From positions 1 to 64,000 of the forward strand of contig NZ_LRUN01000037.1 of NCBI RefSeq assembly GCF_001679645.1: a stretch of DNA of 64,000 nt. The letters run 5' to 3'. The position numbers and the translations under genes were made by a program. This document shows positions 48,291 through 57,623 of the stretch, in pieces (positions within the stretch are counted from its first letter, which is position 1; each line of letters opens with the position of its first letter). Under the pieces are notes generated by a model. The model was given only the letters and a program-made list of their open reading frames with translations, had not been told where the DNA came from and searched no databases. The DNA comes from Pseudomonas bananamidigenes. Lineage in GTDB: Bacteria > Pseudomonadota > Gammaproteobacteria > Pseudomonadales > Pseudomonadaceae.

Positions 48291-48845
48291 TCAGAATCCG
48301 GCGCCGGGATAGTCGAACCAGTAGCCTCCCGTCAGCACATGGCGGTTCAGACTTTCGTCGAGCAGATCCGGAGCATCGCGAGTGAAGCGCTGGCGCCAGG
48401 CTGGAAGCCACCAGTAGTTGATCGCCGTGCCGCGCGGAAGTACCACCACCTTCATGACCTCCGGACCTATTCTGTGCTCTGAGTAGAGTTGATGGCTGCG
48501 ATCCATGAAGCCCATGTACTGGCTGATCGGCAACCGGAACATCAACGCCGTAGTGAAGATTTTTTCACTTTCACTGAACGCGGAGCTTTGCAGAAGCTGT
48601 AACGCTTCACAGACATATGCTTGGGGTTGGCCGGCGATTTTCTGTCCTTCAGGCGTCGATAGCACATCGAATCGATCATCCAGTTCGCGCCAGTCGACAC
48701 GACCATTGCGCTCGAAGTAGTCCCGTATGAACGCTGTCAGTGGTCCGGCTGTGGATGCTCCGGAGGTACAGGTCGAGAGATCGGCGGGCGACCAGAGTCG
48801 CCACGCCACGATCAGTGCGAGGAGTATCCAGATTAGTCGTTTCAT
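48291..48845 (-). CDS. Hypothetical membrane-anchored or exported protein
   Basis: 184 residues, family not recognised. The N-terminus MKRLIWILLALIVAWRLW is a signal anchor or uncleaved signal peptide; the rest is probably periplasmic, with two cysteines (LSTCTSG, AYVCEAL) that could pair. The coding sequence is less GC-biased at third positions than its neighbours, a possible sign of later acquisition. No operon partner; a 258-bp non-coding stretch lies upstream. Confidence 0.6.
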   Translation of the reverse strand: MKRLIWILLALIVAWRLWSPADLSTCTSGASTAGPLTAFIRDYFERNGRVDWRELDDRFDVLSTPEGQKIAGQPQAYVCEALQLLQSSAFSESEKIFTTALMFRLPISQYMGFMDRSHQLYSEHRIGPEVMKVVVLPRGTAINYWWLPAWRQRFTRDAPDLLDESLNRHVLTGGYWFDYPGAGF

Positions 48846-49103
48846 CGGGCAAGCGGCCTGATGGAAACGATGAACTTTACTGCGACTATGAAGTTGTCGT
48901 TGCCCTCGAGAGCCTTACCGCTCGATGAGGTTGTCGTCCCTTTTGAAGCAAGTTTTCGTCCAGAAGACATGGGCATCCTTCCCATAAAAAAGAGGAATGT
49001 AGTAGAAAAGTGGAAAACCGTCAGTTCCCGGCGCCGCCCCGGCACTTGGCCTTACACAACTCCCATGGGAGCATGCAGGTCAGAAATGTGCGGGAGCGAA
49101 GTT

Positions 49104-49460
49104 ATGTTGCGAATACGTGGAACCGTCGGCGACTTGCCGGTGGATTTGACCCTGGAGCTGGATGAAAGCGACTGGGCCCGGCTCGGTTCGCAGTTTGGCG
49201 TGCAGGTGCAAACGGCCCAGCCGCAAACTGCAACGACGCCTTTAGCGCGACCGGTCAATCAGGATGATGCGTTGTGGCAGGTCGCCAGGGATCTGTTGCG
49301 CAAGGCCGGGCAGCTCAGCGGGCCGGAGTTGCTGGATCAGCTCGAAGGACTGACCGGCAGCGCGGCGGCGGGCAAGCGCCTGCTGGTGCGTTTGCGGCAT
49401 TCGTCGGATGTGAAAGTGGCGAGCGGCGGGGATACGCCGCTCTACAGCTGGATCGAGTAA
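49104..49460 (+). CDS. Conserved-looking hypothetical protein
   Basis: 118 residues, not recognised. Start at ATG 49104 (MLRIRGTVGDLPVDLTLELD) because GGGAGCG lies about 8 bp upstream. The open frame further upstream is low-complexity and unlike a protein. The C-terminal part (DDALWQVARDLLRKAGQLSG) looks like an amphipathic helical domain. No signal peptide. It ends 4 bp from the convergent thioredoxin-like gene, the position of P. aeruginosa PA4062-type hypotheticals. Confidence 0.65.
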   Translation: MLRIRGTVGDLPVDLTLELDESDWARLGSQFGVQVQTAQPQTATTPLARPVNQDDALWQVARDLLRKAGQLSGPELLDQLEGLTGSAAAGKRLLVRLRHSSDVKVASGGDTPLYSWIE

Positions 49461-49464
49461 GCGC

Positions 49465-50337
49465 TTAGTACAGTGCTGCAAACACCTTGCGCCGGTAGGC
49501 GGTCACAAGCGGGTGATCGTTGCCCAGCAGTTCGAACACTTGCAGCAAGGTCTTGTGCGGCAGGCCCTCGCCGTAGCTGCGATTGCGGATGAACAGCTTG
49601 AGCAAGGCATCCAGCGCCGCTTCATATTGCTGACGGGCCAGTTGCTGGATCGCCAGTTGATACACGGCTTCATCGTCCTGCGGGTTCTGCGCCAGACGGC
49701 TTTTCAGGTCGGCGGCATCCGGCAGGTCGCGGGCCAGGCCGAGGAACTTGATCTGCGCCTTGGCTCCGGCCAGCGCAGCCTTGTGCTCATCGCTCTTGAC
49801 CGCATCGAGCACGGTTTGCGCTTCGCCCAGTTCTCCGCGCTCGGTCAGGCAGCGGGCATACAGGATCAGTGCTTTGGCGTTGGTGTTGTCTTCGTTGAGC
49901 ATCACCACCAGGGCCGCCTCGGCATCGGCGTAACGACCGTCATCGAACAGCGCCTGGGCCTGTTCGAACGGATCGGCGGCGGCCGGCGGTGGCATTTTTA
50001 CGTGAGGCTCGAGCAAGGCGCGTACGGCGGATTCCGGTTGTGCGCCGGCAAAGCCGTCGACCGGTTGGCCGTCCTTGAACAGTACCACGGTCGGCAGGCT
50101 GCGAATGCCGAAGCGGGCGACGATGTCCTGCTCGATGTCGCAGTTGACCTTGGCCAGCAGCAACTCGCCCTGATAACTCTCGGCGATGCCTTGCAGCATC
50201 GGCATCAGCGCCTTGCACGGCGCACACCATTCGGCCCAGAAATCCACCAGCACCGGTTTTTGGAAGGAAGCCTCGATCACCGACTGGTCGAAGTCGGCCG
50301 TCGTGGCGTCGAAGATGTACGGCGTTTGCTGACTCAT
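49465..50337 (-). CDS. ybbN: Thioredoxin-TPR co-chaperone (YbbN/CnoX-like)
   Basis: Cytoplasmic protein-quality factor, 290 residues. N-terminal thioredoxin fold (about 1-110) with an intact WCAPC site (Cys38, Cys41), then TPR-like helices (about 120-290; EQAQALFDDGRYADAEAALV). E. coli CnoX has SEHC in place of CXXC, so this one may be redox-active. Monocistronic, with a 39-bp gap to the methyltransferase gene that runs the same way. Confidence 0.88.
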   Translation of the reverse strand: MSQQTPYIFDATTADFDQSVIEASFQKPVLVDFWAEWCAPCKALMPMLQGIAESYQGELLLAKVNCDIEQDIVARFGIRSLPTVVLFKDGQPVDGFAGAQPESAVRALLEPHVKMPPPAAADPFEQAQALFDDGRYADAEAALVVMLNEDNTNAKALILYARCLTERGELGEAQTVLDAVKSDEHKAALAGAKAQIKFLGLARDLPDAADLKSRLAQNPQDDEAVYQLAIQQLARQQYEAALDALLKLFIRNRSYGEGLPHKTLLQVFELLGNDHPLVTAYRRKVFAALY

Positions 50338-50376
50338 GGGGTCTCTCGTGAAAGCGTGAATGGGGCAACTATAAGG

Positions 50377-51033
50377 TCAGGCGCGGGCCGCGTGGTAGAG
50401 GCTGACATGGCGAAACTCTTCGGGTTCGGCCAGATCCGGCAGGGTCATGGCTTCGAGCATTTCGATCCGCCGGTACAGCGGATGGCGGAAATCCCTGATC
50501 CGCGAATCCGCGACCAGCGCTTCGCGACCGCGGCTGAGAAAAGCATCGAGCAGTGGAAGGTTCTCGCGGTCGTACAGGACGTCCGCCACCAGGATCAGGT
50601 CGAAGCGATCCGCCTCGGCGAAAAAATCCGTGGAGTAGCTCATCTGTACGTCATTGAGTCCGGCGTTGGCCCTGCAGGCGGCAATCGCCAGTGGGTCGAG
50701 GTCGCAGGCCACCACTTCCAGCGCGCCGGCCTTCACGGCGGCAATGCCGGCGATCCCGGAACCGGCACCGAAATCCAGCACGCGTTTGCCGCGCACCCAC
50801 TCGGGAAACTTTGCCAGATAACGCGCCACCGCCAGGCCGCTGGCCCAGCAGAAACTCCAGTACGGCGGTTCGTGAAGGATCCGCCGGGTTTCCTCCGGGC
50901 TGAATTCCCGGGCCATGTTGTCACCGTCGATCAACCACAGTTTCAGGTCAGTGTCCGGTAGCGGGCAGGCCACCAGTCGGGCGTCGCCGAGCAACTCGCC
51001 CAGCGCCCGTTGCAGGTCCGGCGGTGCATTCAT
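50377..51033 (-). CDS. Class I SAM-dependent methyltransferase (ETFB-lysine/Nnt1-like)
   Basis: Predicted protein or small-molecule methyltransferase, 218 residues. SAM-binding motif I VLDFGAGSGIAG, acidic motif II ACDLDPLA and DLILVADVLYD are present. The N-terminal PYWSFCWASGLAVARYL matches the METTL20-type group that methylates electron-transfer flavoprotein beta, so that is a possible substrate. Its ATG overlaps the stop of the lipoprotein gene (4 bp). Confidence 0.82.
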   Translation of the reverse strand: MNAPPDLQRALGELLGDARLVACPLPDTDLKLWLIDGDNMAREFSPEETRRILHEPPYWSFCWASGLAVARYLAKFPEWVRGKRVLDFGAGSGIAGIAAVKAGALEVVACDLDPLAIAACRANAGLNDVQMSYSTDFFAEADRFDLILVADVLYDRENLPLLDAFLSRGREALVADSRIRDFRHPLYRRIEMLEAMTLPDLAEPEEFRHVSLYHAARA

Positions 51034-51494
51034 GGGGCTTTGACAAATTGCAGTTGGCCCAGGGCCTGGGTGGTCGGCTGGCTGATGGTCTGCGACGGCA
51101 GATGCAGGATCAACTGGCCGGACTGTGTGGCGCGGCCACGCAGTTCGACCCGCGCGCCGACGGGGAATGCATCAGGATTGAAGCGCAGGCGGAACGGCAG
51201 AACCTGGTTGTTGCCGATCAGGCTGGAGCTGGCGAGCAATTGTTGCGGACGACCTTTCTCGTCGATCACCAGCAGTGCCAGTTCGACTTCGGCGCCCGCC
51301 GGCACGCCCTGCAGGGTGCCGCTCAGTTCCCGTTGATACGCGGGCAGCGGGCCGAGGTCGGCGGCCTCTTTGGCCTTTTTCTGCGCCTGTTGCGGTGCCG
51401 GGCCCGGTGTTGGCGGCTGCGGCTTGGGCGCGTCGCTGCCACAGGCCACCAGCAGGCTGAAAACACTGAGCAAAACGAGCGGTCGTAGCGACAT
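51030..51494 (-). CDS. YbaY-family lipoprotein
   Basis: Lipoprotein of 154 residues from ATG 51494 (MSLRPLVLLSVFSLLVAC). The lipobox LVAC places the lipidated Cys18; Gly at +2 predicts outer-membrane sorting. A Pro/Gln-rich linker follows, then a beta-rich domain (LSGTLQGVPAGAEVELALLV) of the YbaY/YscW type. Role unknown. Coupled to the methyltransferase gene. Confidence 0.82.
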   Translation of the reverse strand: MSLRPLVLLSVFSLLVACGSDAPKPQPPTPGPAPQQAQKKAKEAADLGPLPAYQRELSGTLQGVPAGAEVELALLVIDEKGRPQQLLASSSLIGNNQVLPFRLRFNPDAFPVGARVELRGRATQSGQLILHLPSQTISQPTTQALGQLQFVKAP

Positions 51495-51565
51495 GGTAGG
51501 CTCCGTCAAAATGAAATCCATGGATCAAACGATCATGGCAGTCTGTATACCGCAAAGCCTATGGC

Positions 51566-51593
51566 TTGTCTTGCCACCGGGATGCGCTACCAT
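51566..51593 (+). promoter_or_regulatory. Putative promoter of nrdR and the riboflavin cluster
   Basis: TTGTCT (51566-51571), a 16-bp spacer and TACCAT (51588-51593), about 30 bp before the nrdR ATG. The match to consensus is modest. Confidence 0.45.
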
Positions 51594-51622
51594 GGCCCTC
51601 CCTTTTTTTGTTGCCAGCCACC

Positions 51623-52087
51623 ATGCACTGTCCATTCTGCGGTGCCAACGACACCAAGGTCATCGACTCGCGTCTGGTCGCCGAGGGCGAACAGGTGCGC
51701 CGCCGGCGTGAATGCCTGGCCTGCGGCGAACGTTTCACGACGTTCGAGACGGCCGAACTGGTGTTGCCGCGCCTGATCAAAACCGACGGCAGCCGCCAGC
51801 CGTTCGATGAAGAAAAACTCCGCGCCGGCATGCAGCGCGCCCTGGAGAAACGTCCGGTGAGCGTCGAGCGTCTCGAGTCCTCGCTGGTCCATATCAAACA
51901 CAAGCTGCGCGCCACGGGCGAGCGCGAGGTCAAATCCCTCGTGGTCGGCGAACTGGTGATGGCCGAACTGCAGAAGCTCGATGAAGTCGCCTACATCCGT
52001 TTCGCGTCCGTGTACCGCCGCTTCCAGGACCTCAACGAGTTCCGCGAAGAGATCGACCGTCTCGCCCGTGAACCGGTGAAAGAATGA
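51623..52087 (+). CDS. nrdR: Transcriptional repressor NrdR
   Basis: Nucleotide-sensing repressor of ribonucleotide reductase genes. 154 residues from ATG 51623 ([20 protein letters not shown]). Zinc ribbon Cys3, Cys6, Cys31 and Cys34, followed by an ATP-cone ([18 protein letters not shown]). An upstream in-frame ATG is unconserved. Overlaps ribD by 4 bp, the common nrdR-ribD pair. Confidence 0.97.
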   Translation: MHCPFCGANDTKVIDSRLVAEGEQVRRRRECLACGERFTTFETAELVLPRLIKTDGSRQPFDEEKLRAGMQRALEKRPVSVERLESSLVHIKHKLRATGEREVKSLVVGELVMAELQKLDEVAYIRFASVYRRFQDLNEFREEIDRLAREPVKE

Positions 52088-53217
52088 CCACCGCCACCGA
52101 GCAGGCCATCCTCGACGCCCGTTTCATGGCTCGGGCCCTGGAGCTGGCGCGCAAAGGGCATTACACGACTCATCCCAATCCACGGGTCGGCTGTGTGATC
52201 GTGCGCGACGGGCAGATTGTCGGCGAAGGCTGGCATGAACGCGCCGGCGAGCCCCACGCCGAAGTCCACGCCATGCGTGCTGCGGGCGAACTGACCCGGG
52301 GCGCCACCGCTTACGTGACCCTCGAACCGTGCAGCCATCACGGCCGCACGCCGCCCTGCGCCGATGCGCTGGTGAATGCCGGTTTGAATCGGGTGGTAGC
52401 GGCGATGCGCGATCCGAATCCGCAAGTCGCCGGGCGCGGTTTGCAGCGTCTGGCCGATGCCGGCATCGCCACCGAAAGCGGTGTACTGGAAAGCGAAGCC
52501 CGCCGGCTCAACCAAGGTTTTCTCAAACGCATGGAACACGGCTTGCCGTTCGTGCGGGTCAAGTTGGCCATGAGCCTCGACGGGCGCACGGCGATGGAAA
52601 GCGGCGAAAGTCAGTGGATCACCGGCCCGGCGGCACGTTCTGCGGTGCAGCGCTTGCGCGCCCAGGCCAGCGTGGTGCTGACCGGCGCCGACACGGTGCT
52701 GGCCGATGGCGCACGCCTGACCGTGCGTGGGGATGAACTGGGGCTGGATGCCGAGCAGACCGCGCTGGCCCTGAGCCGTCCGCCTTTGCGGGTGCTGGTC
52801 GACGGACGTCTGCGGGTGCCGCTGGAGGCGCCGTTCTTCAAGGCCGGCCCGGCGCTGGTCGCCACCTGTGTGGCCATCGAAGAACAGTATGCCCACGGCC
52901 CGGAGTGCCTGATCGTGCCGGGTGACGACGGTCAGGTCGATCTGCATCAACTGCTGATCGAACTGGCCAATCGCGGCGTCAACGAAGTGTTGGTCGAGGC
53001 CGGCCCGCGACTGGCCGGCGCGTTTGCCCGGCTCGGTCTGGTCGATGAGTTCGTGATCTTCATCGCCGGCAAGTTCCTCGGCTCCACGGCGCGTCCGTTG
53101 CTGGACTGGCCGCTGGCTTTCATGAAGGATGCGCCGGCGCTGAAAATCACTGAAATTCGCGCGGTTGGCGATGACTGGCGAGTCACTGCAATCCCTGTCG
53201 CGTCGGCGAGCGTATAA
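52084..53217 (+). CDS. ribD: Bifunctional riboflavin deaminase/reductase
   Basis: Catalyses deamination and then reduction of the pyrimidine intermediate in riboflavin synthesis. 377 residues. The deaminase domain (1-145) has zinc ligands His58, Cys83 and Cys92 with Glu60 as base ([22 protein letters not shown]). The reductase domain follows ([27 protein letters not shown]). ATGA overlap with nrdR. Gap of 47 bp to ribE. Confidence 0.96.
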   Translation: MTTATEQAILDARFMARALELARKGHYTTHPNPRVGCVIVRDGQIVGEGWHERAGEPHAEVHAMRAAGELTRGATAYVTLEPCSHHGRTPPCADALVNAGLNRVVAAMRDPNPQVAGRGLQRLADAGIATESGVLESEARRLNQGFLKRMEHGLPFVRVKLAMSLDGRTAMESGESQWITGPAARSAVQRLRAQASVVLTGADTVLADGARLTVRGDELGLDAEQTALALSRPPLRVLVDGRLRVPLEAPFFKAGPALVATCVAIEEQYAHGPECLIVPGDDGQVDLHQLLIELANRGVNEVLVEAGPRLAGAFARLGLVDEFVIFIAGKFLGSTARPLLDWPLAFMKDAPALKITEIRAVGDDWRVTAIPVASASV

Positions 53218-53264
53218 TTCCCGGCCATCGTTTTAGCGCTGGCTTCGTTCTCAAGGAGAACCCC

Positions 53265-53930
53265 ATGTTTACCGGCATCATCGAATCCATCGGCAGTATC
53301 CGCGCACTGACCCCAAAGGGCGGTGATGTGCGGGTGCATGTCGAAACCGGCAAGCTCGACCTGAGCGACGTCAAACTCGGCGACAGCATTGCGGTCAACG
53401 GCGTGTGCCTGACCGCCGTGGAACTGCCGGGCAACGGCTTTGCCGCCGACGTCAGTCGCGAAACCCTCGACTGCACGGCCATGAATGACCTGAAAAGCGG
53501 CAGCCCGGTCAACCTGGAAAAAGCCCTGACCCCGACCACCCGTCTCGGCGGGCATCTGGTCAGCGGTCACGTCGACGGTGTCGGCGAAGTGGTCTCGCGC
53601 AGCGACAATGCCCGCGCCGTGGAATTTCGCATCCGCGCGCCGAAAGAGCTGGCCAAATACATCGCCCACAAAGGCTCGATCACCGTCGACGGCACCAGCC
53701 TGACCGTGAACGCCGTCGATGGCGCCGAATTCCTGCTGACGATCATTCCGCACACCCTGAGCGAAACCATCATGGCGTCCTACAAGCCGGGTCGCCGGGT
53801 GAACCTGGAAGTCGACTTGCTGGCGCGTTATCTGGAGCGTCTGCTGTTGGGCGACAAGGCAGCAGAGCCGAGCGCCGGCGCTACGATCACCGAAAGCTTT
53901 CTGGCCGCCAACGGCTACCTCAAATCCTGA
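53265..53930 (+). CDS. ribE: Riboflavin synthase alpha subunit
   Basis: Dismutates two lumazine molecules to riboflavin. 221 residues, composed of two similar barrel halves (MFTGIIESIGSIR, and GGHLVSGHVDGVGEV opening the second). AAGGAG precedes the ATG. Called ribC in some pseudomonad annotations. Between ribD and ribBA. Confidence 0.96.
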   Translation: MFTGIIESIGSIRALTPKGGDVRVHVETGKLDLSDVKLGDSIAVNGVCLTAVELPGNGFAADVSRETLDCTAMNDLKSGSPVNLEKALTPTTRLGGHLVSGHVDGVGEVVSRSDNARAVEFRIRAPKELAKYIAHKGSITVDGTSLTVNAVDGAEFLLTIIPHTLSETIMASYKPGRRVNLEVDLLARYLERLLLGDKAAEPSAGATITESFLAANGYLKS

Positions 53931-53946
53931 CTGAAGGGGGTGCCTT

Positions 53947-55038
53947 GTGGCGCTCAATAGCATCGAAGAACTGGTTGAAGACATCCGCCAAGGCAAGATG
54001 GTCATCCTCATGGATGACGAAGACCGCGAGAACGAAGGCGACCTGATCATGGCCGCCGAATGCTGCAAGGCCGAGCACATCAACTTCATGGCCAAGCACG
54101 CCCGTGGCCTGATCTGCATGCCGATGAGCCGTGAGCGCTGCGAAACCCTGAAGCTGCCGCTTATGGCGCCGCGCAACGGTTCCGGTTTCGGTACCAAGTT
54201 CACCGTTTCGATCGAAGCGGCCGAAGGCGTGACCACCGGCATTTCCGCCGCTGACCGTGCGCGCACCGTGCAGGCGGCCGCAGCGAAAGACGCGAAAGCC
54301 GAAGACATCGTCAGCCCCGGCCACATCTTCCCGCTGATGGCCCAGGCCGGCGGCACCCTGGCCCGTGCCGGTCACACCGAAGCCGCCTGCGACCTGGCGC
54401 GCATGGCCGGCTTCGAGCCGAGCGGCGTGATCTGCGAAGTGATGAACGACGACGGCACCATGTCCCGTCGCGCCGAACTGGAAGCTTTTGCCGCCGAGCA
54501 CAATATCAAGATCGGCACCATCGCCGACCTGATTCACTACCGGATGATCCACGAACGTACCGTTCAGCGGATTGCCGAGCAGCCGCTGGACAGCGAACTG
54601 GGCCAATTCAACCTGGTGACCTATCGTGATTCCGTGGAAGGCGACGTGCACATGGCACTGACCCTGGGCACCGTTTGCGCCGAAGAGCCGACCCTGGTTC
54701 GCGTGCACAACATGGACCCGCTGCGCGACCTGCTGATGGTCAAGCAGCCGGGCCGCTGGAGCCTGCGCGCCGCCATGGCCGCGGTCGCCGAGGCCGGCAG
54801 CGGTGTGGTGCTGCTGCTCGGTCACCCATTGGATGGTGACGTGCTGCTGGCGCACATCCGTGAAACCGGCGATCAGGCGGCGGTGAAAAAACCGACCACC
54901 TACAGCATCGTCGGTGCCGGTTCGCAGATTCTGCGTGACCTCGGCGTGCGCAAAATGCGCCTGATGTCTGCGCCAATGAAATTTAATGCGATATCCGGTT
55001 TCGATCTGGAAGTTGTAGAATACGTGCCCTCCGAATAA
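53947..55038 (+). CDS. ribBA: DHBP synthase fused to a degenerate GTP cyclohydrolase II domain
   Basis: The N-terminal domain (about 1-200) makes 3,4-dihydroxy-2-butanone 4-phosphate from ribulose 5-phosphate and keeps the metal-binding acidic loop (DDEDRENEGD, 23-32). The C-terminal domain looks like GTP cyclohydrolase II but lacks the zinc cysteines. At RVH (252-254), where active enzymes have SECLTGD and later CDC, this one has NMDPLRD and no cysteine, and YLRQEGRG is also lost. GTG start at 53947 with GGGGG upstream. Equivalent to proteins called RibBX. The genuine cyclohydrolase is ribA at 58482. Confidence 0.92.
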   Translation: MALNSIEELVEDIRQGKMVILMDDEDRENEGDLIMAAECCKAEHINFMAKHARGLICMPMSRERCETLKLPLMAPRNGSGFGTKFTVSIEAAEGVTTGISAADRARTVQAAAAKDAKAEDIVSPGHIFPLMAQAGGTLARAGHTEAACDLARMAGFEPSGVICEVMNDDGTMSRRAELEAFAAEHNIKIGTIADLIHYRMIHERTVQRIAEQPLDSELGQFNLVTYRDSVEGDVHMALTLGTVCAEEPTLVRVHNMDPLRDLLMVKQPGRWSLRAAMAAVAEAGSGVVLLLGHPLDGDVLLAHIRETGDQAAVKKPTTYSIVGAGSQILRDLGVRKMRLMSAPMKFNAISGFDLEVVEYVPSE

Positions 55039-55129
55039 TGACCGGTTGTTTCCGGACCCGAATTCGCGGCAAATAAATCACTGAGGGACGCCAAACAGAC
55101 GCGTCCCGGCTCTTTAAGAGATCTGACGA

Positions 55130-55606
55130 ATGACCCTGAAGACCATCGAAGGTACCTTCATCGCCCCTAAAGGCCGCTACGCTCTGGTAGTGGGCCGTTT
55201 CAACAGCTTCGTGGTTGAAAGCCTGGTCAGCGGTGCAGTCGATGCCCTGGTACGCCACGGCGTGAGCGAAAGCGACATCACCATCATCCGCGCACCTGGC
55301 GCCTTCGAAATCCCGCTGGTTGCGCAAAAAGTCGCCCAGAAAGGCGAGTTCGCAGCAATCATCGCCCTGGGCGCGGTCATTCGTGGCGGCACTCCGCACT
55401 TCGAATACGTGGCTGGCGAATGCACCAAGGGCCTGGCCCAGGTGTCCATGGAGTTCGGCGTACCGGTCGCTTTCGGCGTCCTGACCGTCGATTCCATCGA
55501 GCAAGCCATCGAACGTTCCGGCACCAAGGCCGGCAACAAAGGTGCTGAAGCTGCCCTGTCCGCTCTGGAAATGGTCAGCCTGCTGGCGCAGTTGGAGGCC
55601 AAGTGA
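55130..55606 (+). CDS. ribH: 6,7-dimethyl-8-ribityllumazine synthase
   Basis: Condenses the two riboflavin precursors to lumazine; usually an icosahedral or pentameric assembly. 158 residues with [13 protein letters not shown], the substrate loop [10 protein letters not shown] and [14 protein letters not shown] including the catalytic histidine. Its stop overlaps the nusB GTG start (GTGA). Confidence 0.96.
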   Translation: MTLKTIEGTFIAPKGRYALVVGRFNSFVVESLVSGAVDALVRHGVSESDITIIRAPGAFEIPLVAQKVAQKGEFAAIIALGAVIRGGTPHFEYVAGECTKGLAQVSMEFGVPVAFGVLTVDSIEQAIERSGTKAGNKGAEAALSALEMVSLLAQLEAK

Positions 55607-56103
55607 TTAGCGACGAAAGCGATCGTTTCAACCCGCGCGATCCGAAACCTGCGGATGCCGGCAAGCCATCGAAAAGCGCCAAGCGTCGCGAAGCCCGTCA
55701 GCTCGCGACTCAGGCCCTGTATCAGTGGCACATGGCTCGGCAGTCGTTGAACGAGATCGAAGCGCAGTTCCGGGTCGACAACGATTTCACCGATGTCGAT
55801 GGCGCGTATTTCCGCGAGATCCTGCACGGGGTTCCGGCCAACCGTACCGAAATCGACAACGCGCTCACGCCTTGCCTGGATCTGGCGATCGAAGAGCTGG
55901 ATCCGGTCGAGCTGGCGGTTCTGCGCCTGTCCACCTGGGAACTGCTCAAGCGCGTCGACGTGCCGTACCGCGTTGTGATCAACGAAGGTATCGAGCTGGC
56001 CAAAGTGTTCGGTTCCACCGACGGCCACAAGTTCGTCAACGGCGTGCTCGACAAGCTGGCTCCGCGCCTGCGTGAAGCTGAAGTGAAGGCGTTCAAGCGC
56101 TGA
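55603..56103 (+). CDS. nusB: Transcription antitermination protein NusB
   Basis: All-helical protein that pairs with S10 to bind boxA in rRNA leaders. 166 residues from GTG 55603, overlapping ribH. Conserved [18 protein letters not shown] and the C-terminal [14 protein letters not shown]. Its partner NusE is rpsJ in the same window. Confidence 0.96.
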   Translation: MISDESDRFNPRDPKPADAGKPSKSAKRREARQLATQALYQWHMARQSLNEIEAQFRVDNDFTDVDGAYFREILHGVPANRTEIDNALTPCLDLAIEELDPVELAVLRLSTWELLKRVDVPYRVVINEGIELAKVFGSTDGHKFVNGVLDKLAPRLREAEVKAFKR

Positions 56104-56130
56104 TCCGCGCTTGAACACTTTTTCTCGGCC

Positions 56131-57096
56131 ATGGGCGAGTTTGAGCTGATCCGCAATTTCTTCGCCGCCGCGCCCTGTGCGCAGGGCGGTGAGGGCGTTG
56201 CACTGGGGATCGGTGACGACTGCGCCTTGCTGGCGGTTCCTTGCGGGGAACAACTGGCGATTTCCACCGATACGCTGGTGGCCGGCGTGCATTTCGCCGA
56301 TCCCTGCGATCCGTTTCTGCTCGGTCAGCGTTCGCTGGCCGTGGCGGTCAGCGACCTCGCCGCCATGGGCGCCATGCCCGTTGCCTTTACCCTTGCCCTG
56401 ACCTTGCCGACGGTGACTGCCGATTGGCTGCAAGCCTACGCCCATGGTTTGAACCGCATGGCGCAAAGCTGTGGTGTGGCGTTGGTCGGCGGCGATACCA
56501 CTCGGGGGCCGTTGAGCCTCACCGTCACGGTGTTCGGTCGCGTCCCGACCGGTCAGGCCCTGACCCGCAGTGGCGCGCAGCCGGGCGATCTGCTGTGTGT
56601 CGGCGGTGAGCTGGGCAACGCCGCCGGCGCCTTGCCGCTGGTGTTGGGGCAGCGTGAAGCCGACCCGCACATCGCCCGACCGCTGCTCGATCATTACTGG
56701 TCGCCGCAACCGCAACTCGCCCTCGGTCAGGCTCTGCGTGGCAAGGCCTCTTCGGCGCTGGATATCTCCGATGGCCTGCTCGCCGATTGCGGCCATATTG
56801 CCCAGGCCTCGAAGGTACGCCTGGAAATCGAGCGTGAGCGCGTGCCGCTGTCGGACGCGCTGGTGGCGTTTCTCGGCCAGCGTGGCGCCGAACGGGCGGC
56901 CTTGAGCGGTGGCGACGATTACGTGCTGGCCTTCACACTGCCGTCCATCGAGTTGCCGGCGCTGATTGCCGATGGCTGGCCGATCCATGTGATCGGGCGT
57001 GTGGCCGAAGGGCAGGGCGTCGTGTTGCTGGACCGCGAAGGACACGACATCACCCCTCAAGTCCGGGGTTATCAACATTTTCAGGAGTCACCGTGA
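56131..57096 (+). CDS. thiL: Thiamine-monophosphate kinase
   Basis: Makes thiamine pyrophosphate from thiamine phosphate. 321 residues. N-terminal MGEFELIRNFF, ATP/metal motifs IGDDCALLA and GGDTTRGP, and later LDISDGLLAD. Starts 27 bp after nusB. Overlaps pgpA by 4 bp (GTGA). TPP-requiring dxs lies close by. Confidence 0.96.
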   Translation: MGEFELIRNFFAAAPCAQGGEGVALGIGDDCALLAVPCGEQLAISTDTLVAGVHFADPCDPFLLGQRSLAVAVSDLAAMGAMPVAFTLALTLPTVTADWLQAYAHGLNRMAQSCGVALVGGDTTRGPLSLTVTVFGRVPTGQALTRSGAQPGDLLCVGGELGNAAGALPLVLGQREADPHIARPLLDHYWSPQPQLALGQALRGKASSALDISDGLLADCGHIAQASKVRLEIERERVPLSDALVAFLGQRGAERAALSGGDDYVLAFTLPSIELPALIADGWPIHVIGRVAEGQGVVLLDREGHDITPQVRGYQHFQESP

Positions 57097-57596
57097 CAGA
57101 TCACCCGAAACAGGTTCCCGGCGAGTTCGTTCCGCCGTCGGTCTGGCGCAATCCCTGGCATTTCATTGCGTTCGGCTTCGGTTCGGGCACCTTGCCCAAG
57201 GCACCGGGCACCTGGGGTTCGCTGGTTGCGCTACCCTTTATACCGTTGTGGCAGATGTTGCCCGACTGGGGCTACTGGCTGATGCTCGGTATCACCATGC
57301 TGTTCGGCTTCTGGCTGTGCGGCAAGGTCGCCGACGATCTGCGGGTACACGACCACGAAGGCATCGTCTGGGACGAGATGGTCGGGATGTGGATCACCCT
57401 GTGGCTGGTGCCGGAAGGCTGGTACTGGCTGCTCGCCGGGTTCCTGATGTTCCGCTTTTTCGACATTCTCAAGCCGTGGCCGATCCGCTGGATCGACCGA
57501 CATGTGCATGGCGGCGTCGGCATCATGCTCGATGACGTGCTGGCGGGGGTTTTCGCCTGGCTGGCCATGCAGGGTCTGGTGTGGATTTTCGCCTGA
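57093..57596 (+). CDS. pgpA: Phosphatidylglycerophosphatase A
   Basis: Inner-membrane phosphatase completing phosphatidylglycerol synthesis. 167 residues from GTG 57093. Family stretch FGSGTLPKAPGTWGSLVALP and the acidic VWDEMVGMW, plus DDVLAGVFAW. Several hydrophobic segments. Coupled to thiL. Confidence 0.95.
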   Translation: MTDHPKQVPGEFVPPSVWRNPWHFIAFGFGSGTLPKAPGTWGSLVALPFIPLWQMLPDWGYWLMLGITMLFGFWLCGKVADDLRVHDHEGIVWDEMVGMWITLWLVPEGWYWLLAGFLMFRFFDILKPWPIRWIDRHVHGGVGIMLDDVLAGVFAWLAMQGLVWIFA

Positions 57597-57623
57597 TTTC
57601 AAGGTGCGGATGAGGACACAGGG

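Noticed and set aside
48842..49045. A 67-codon minus-strand frame overlapping the 184-residue hypothetical by 4 bp
   Set aside because: Low-complexity sequence with no ribosome site or recognisable feature. The region is more likely the promoter of the hypothetical gene.
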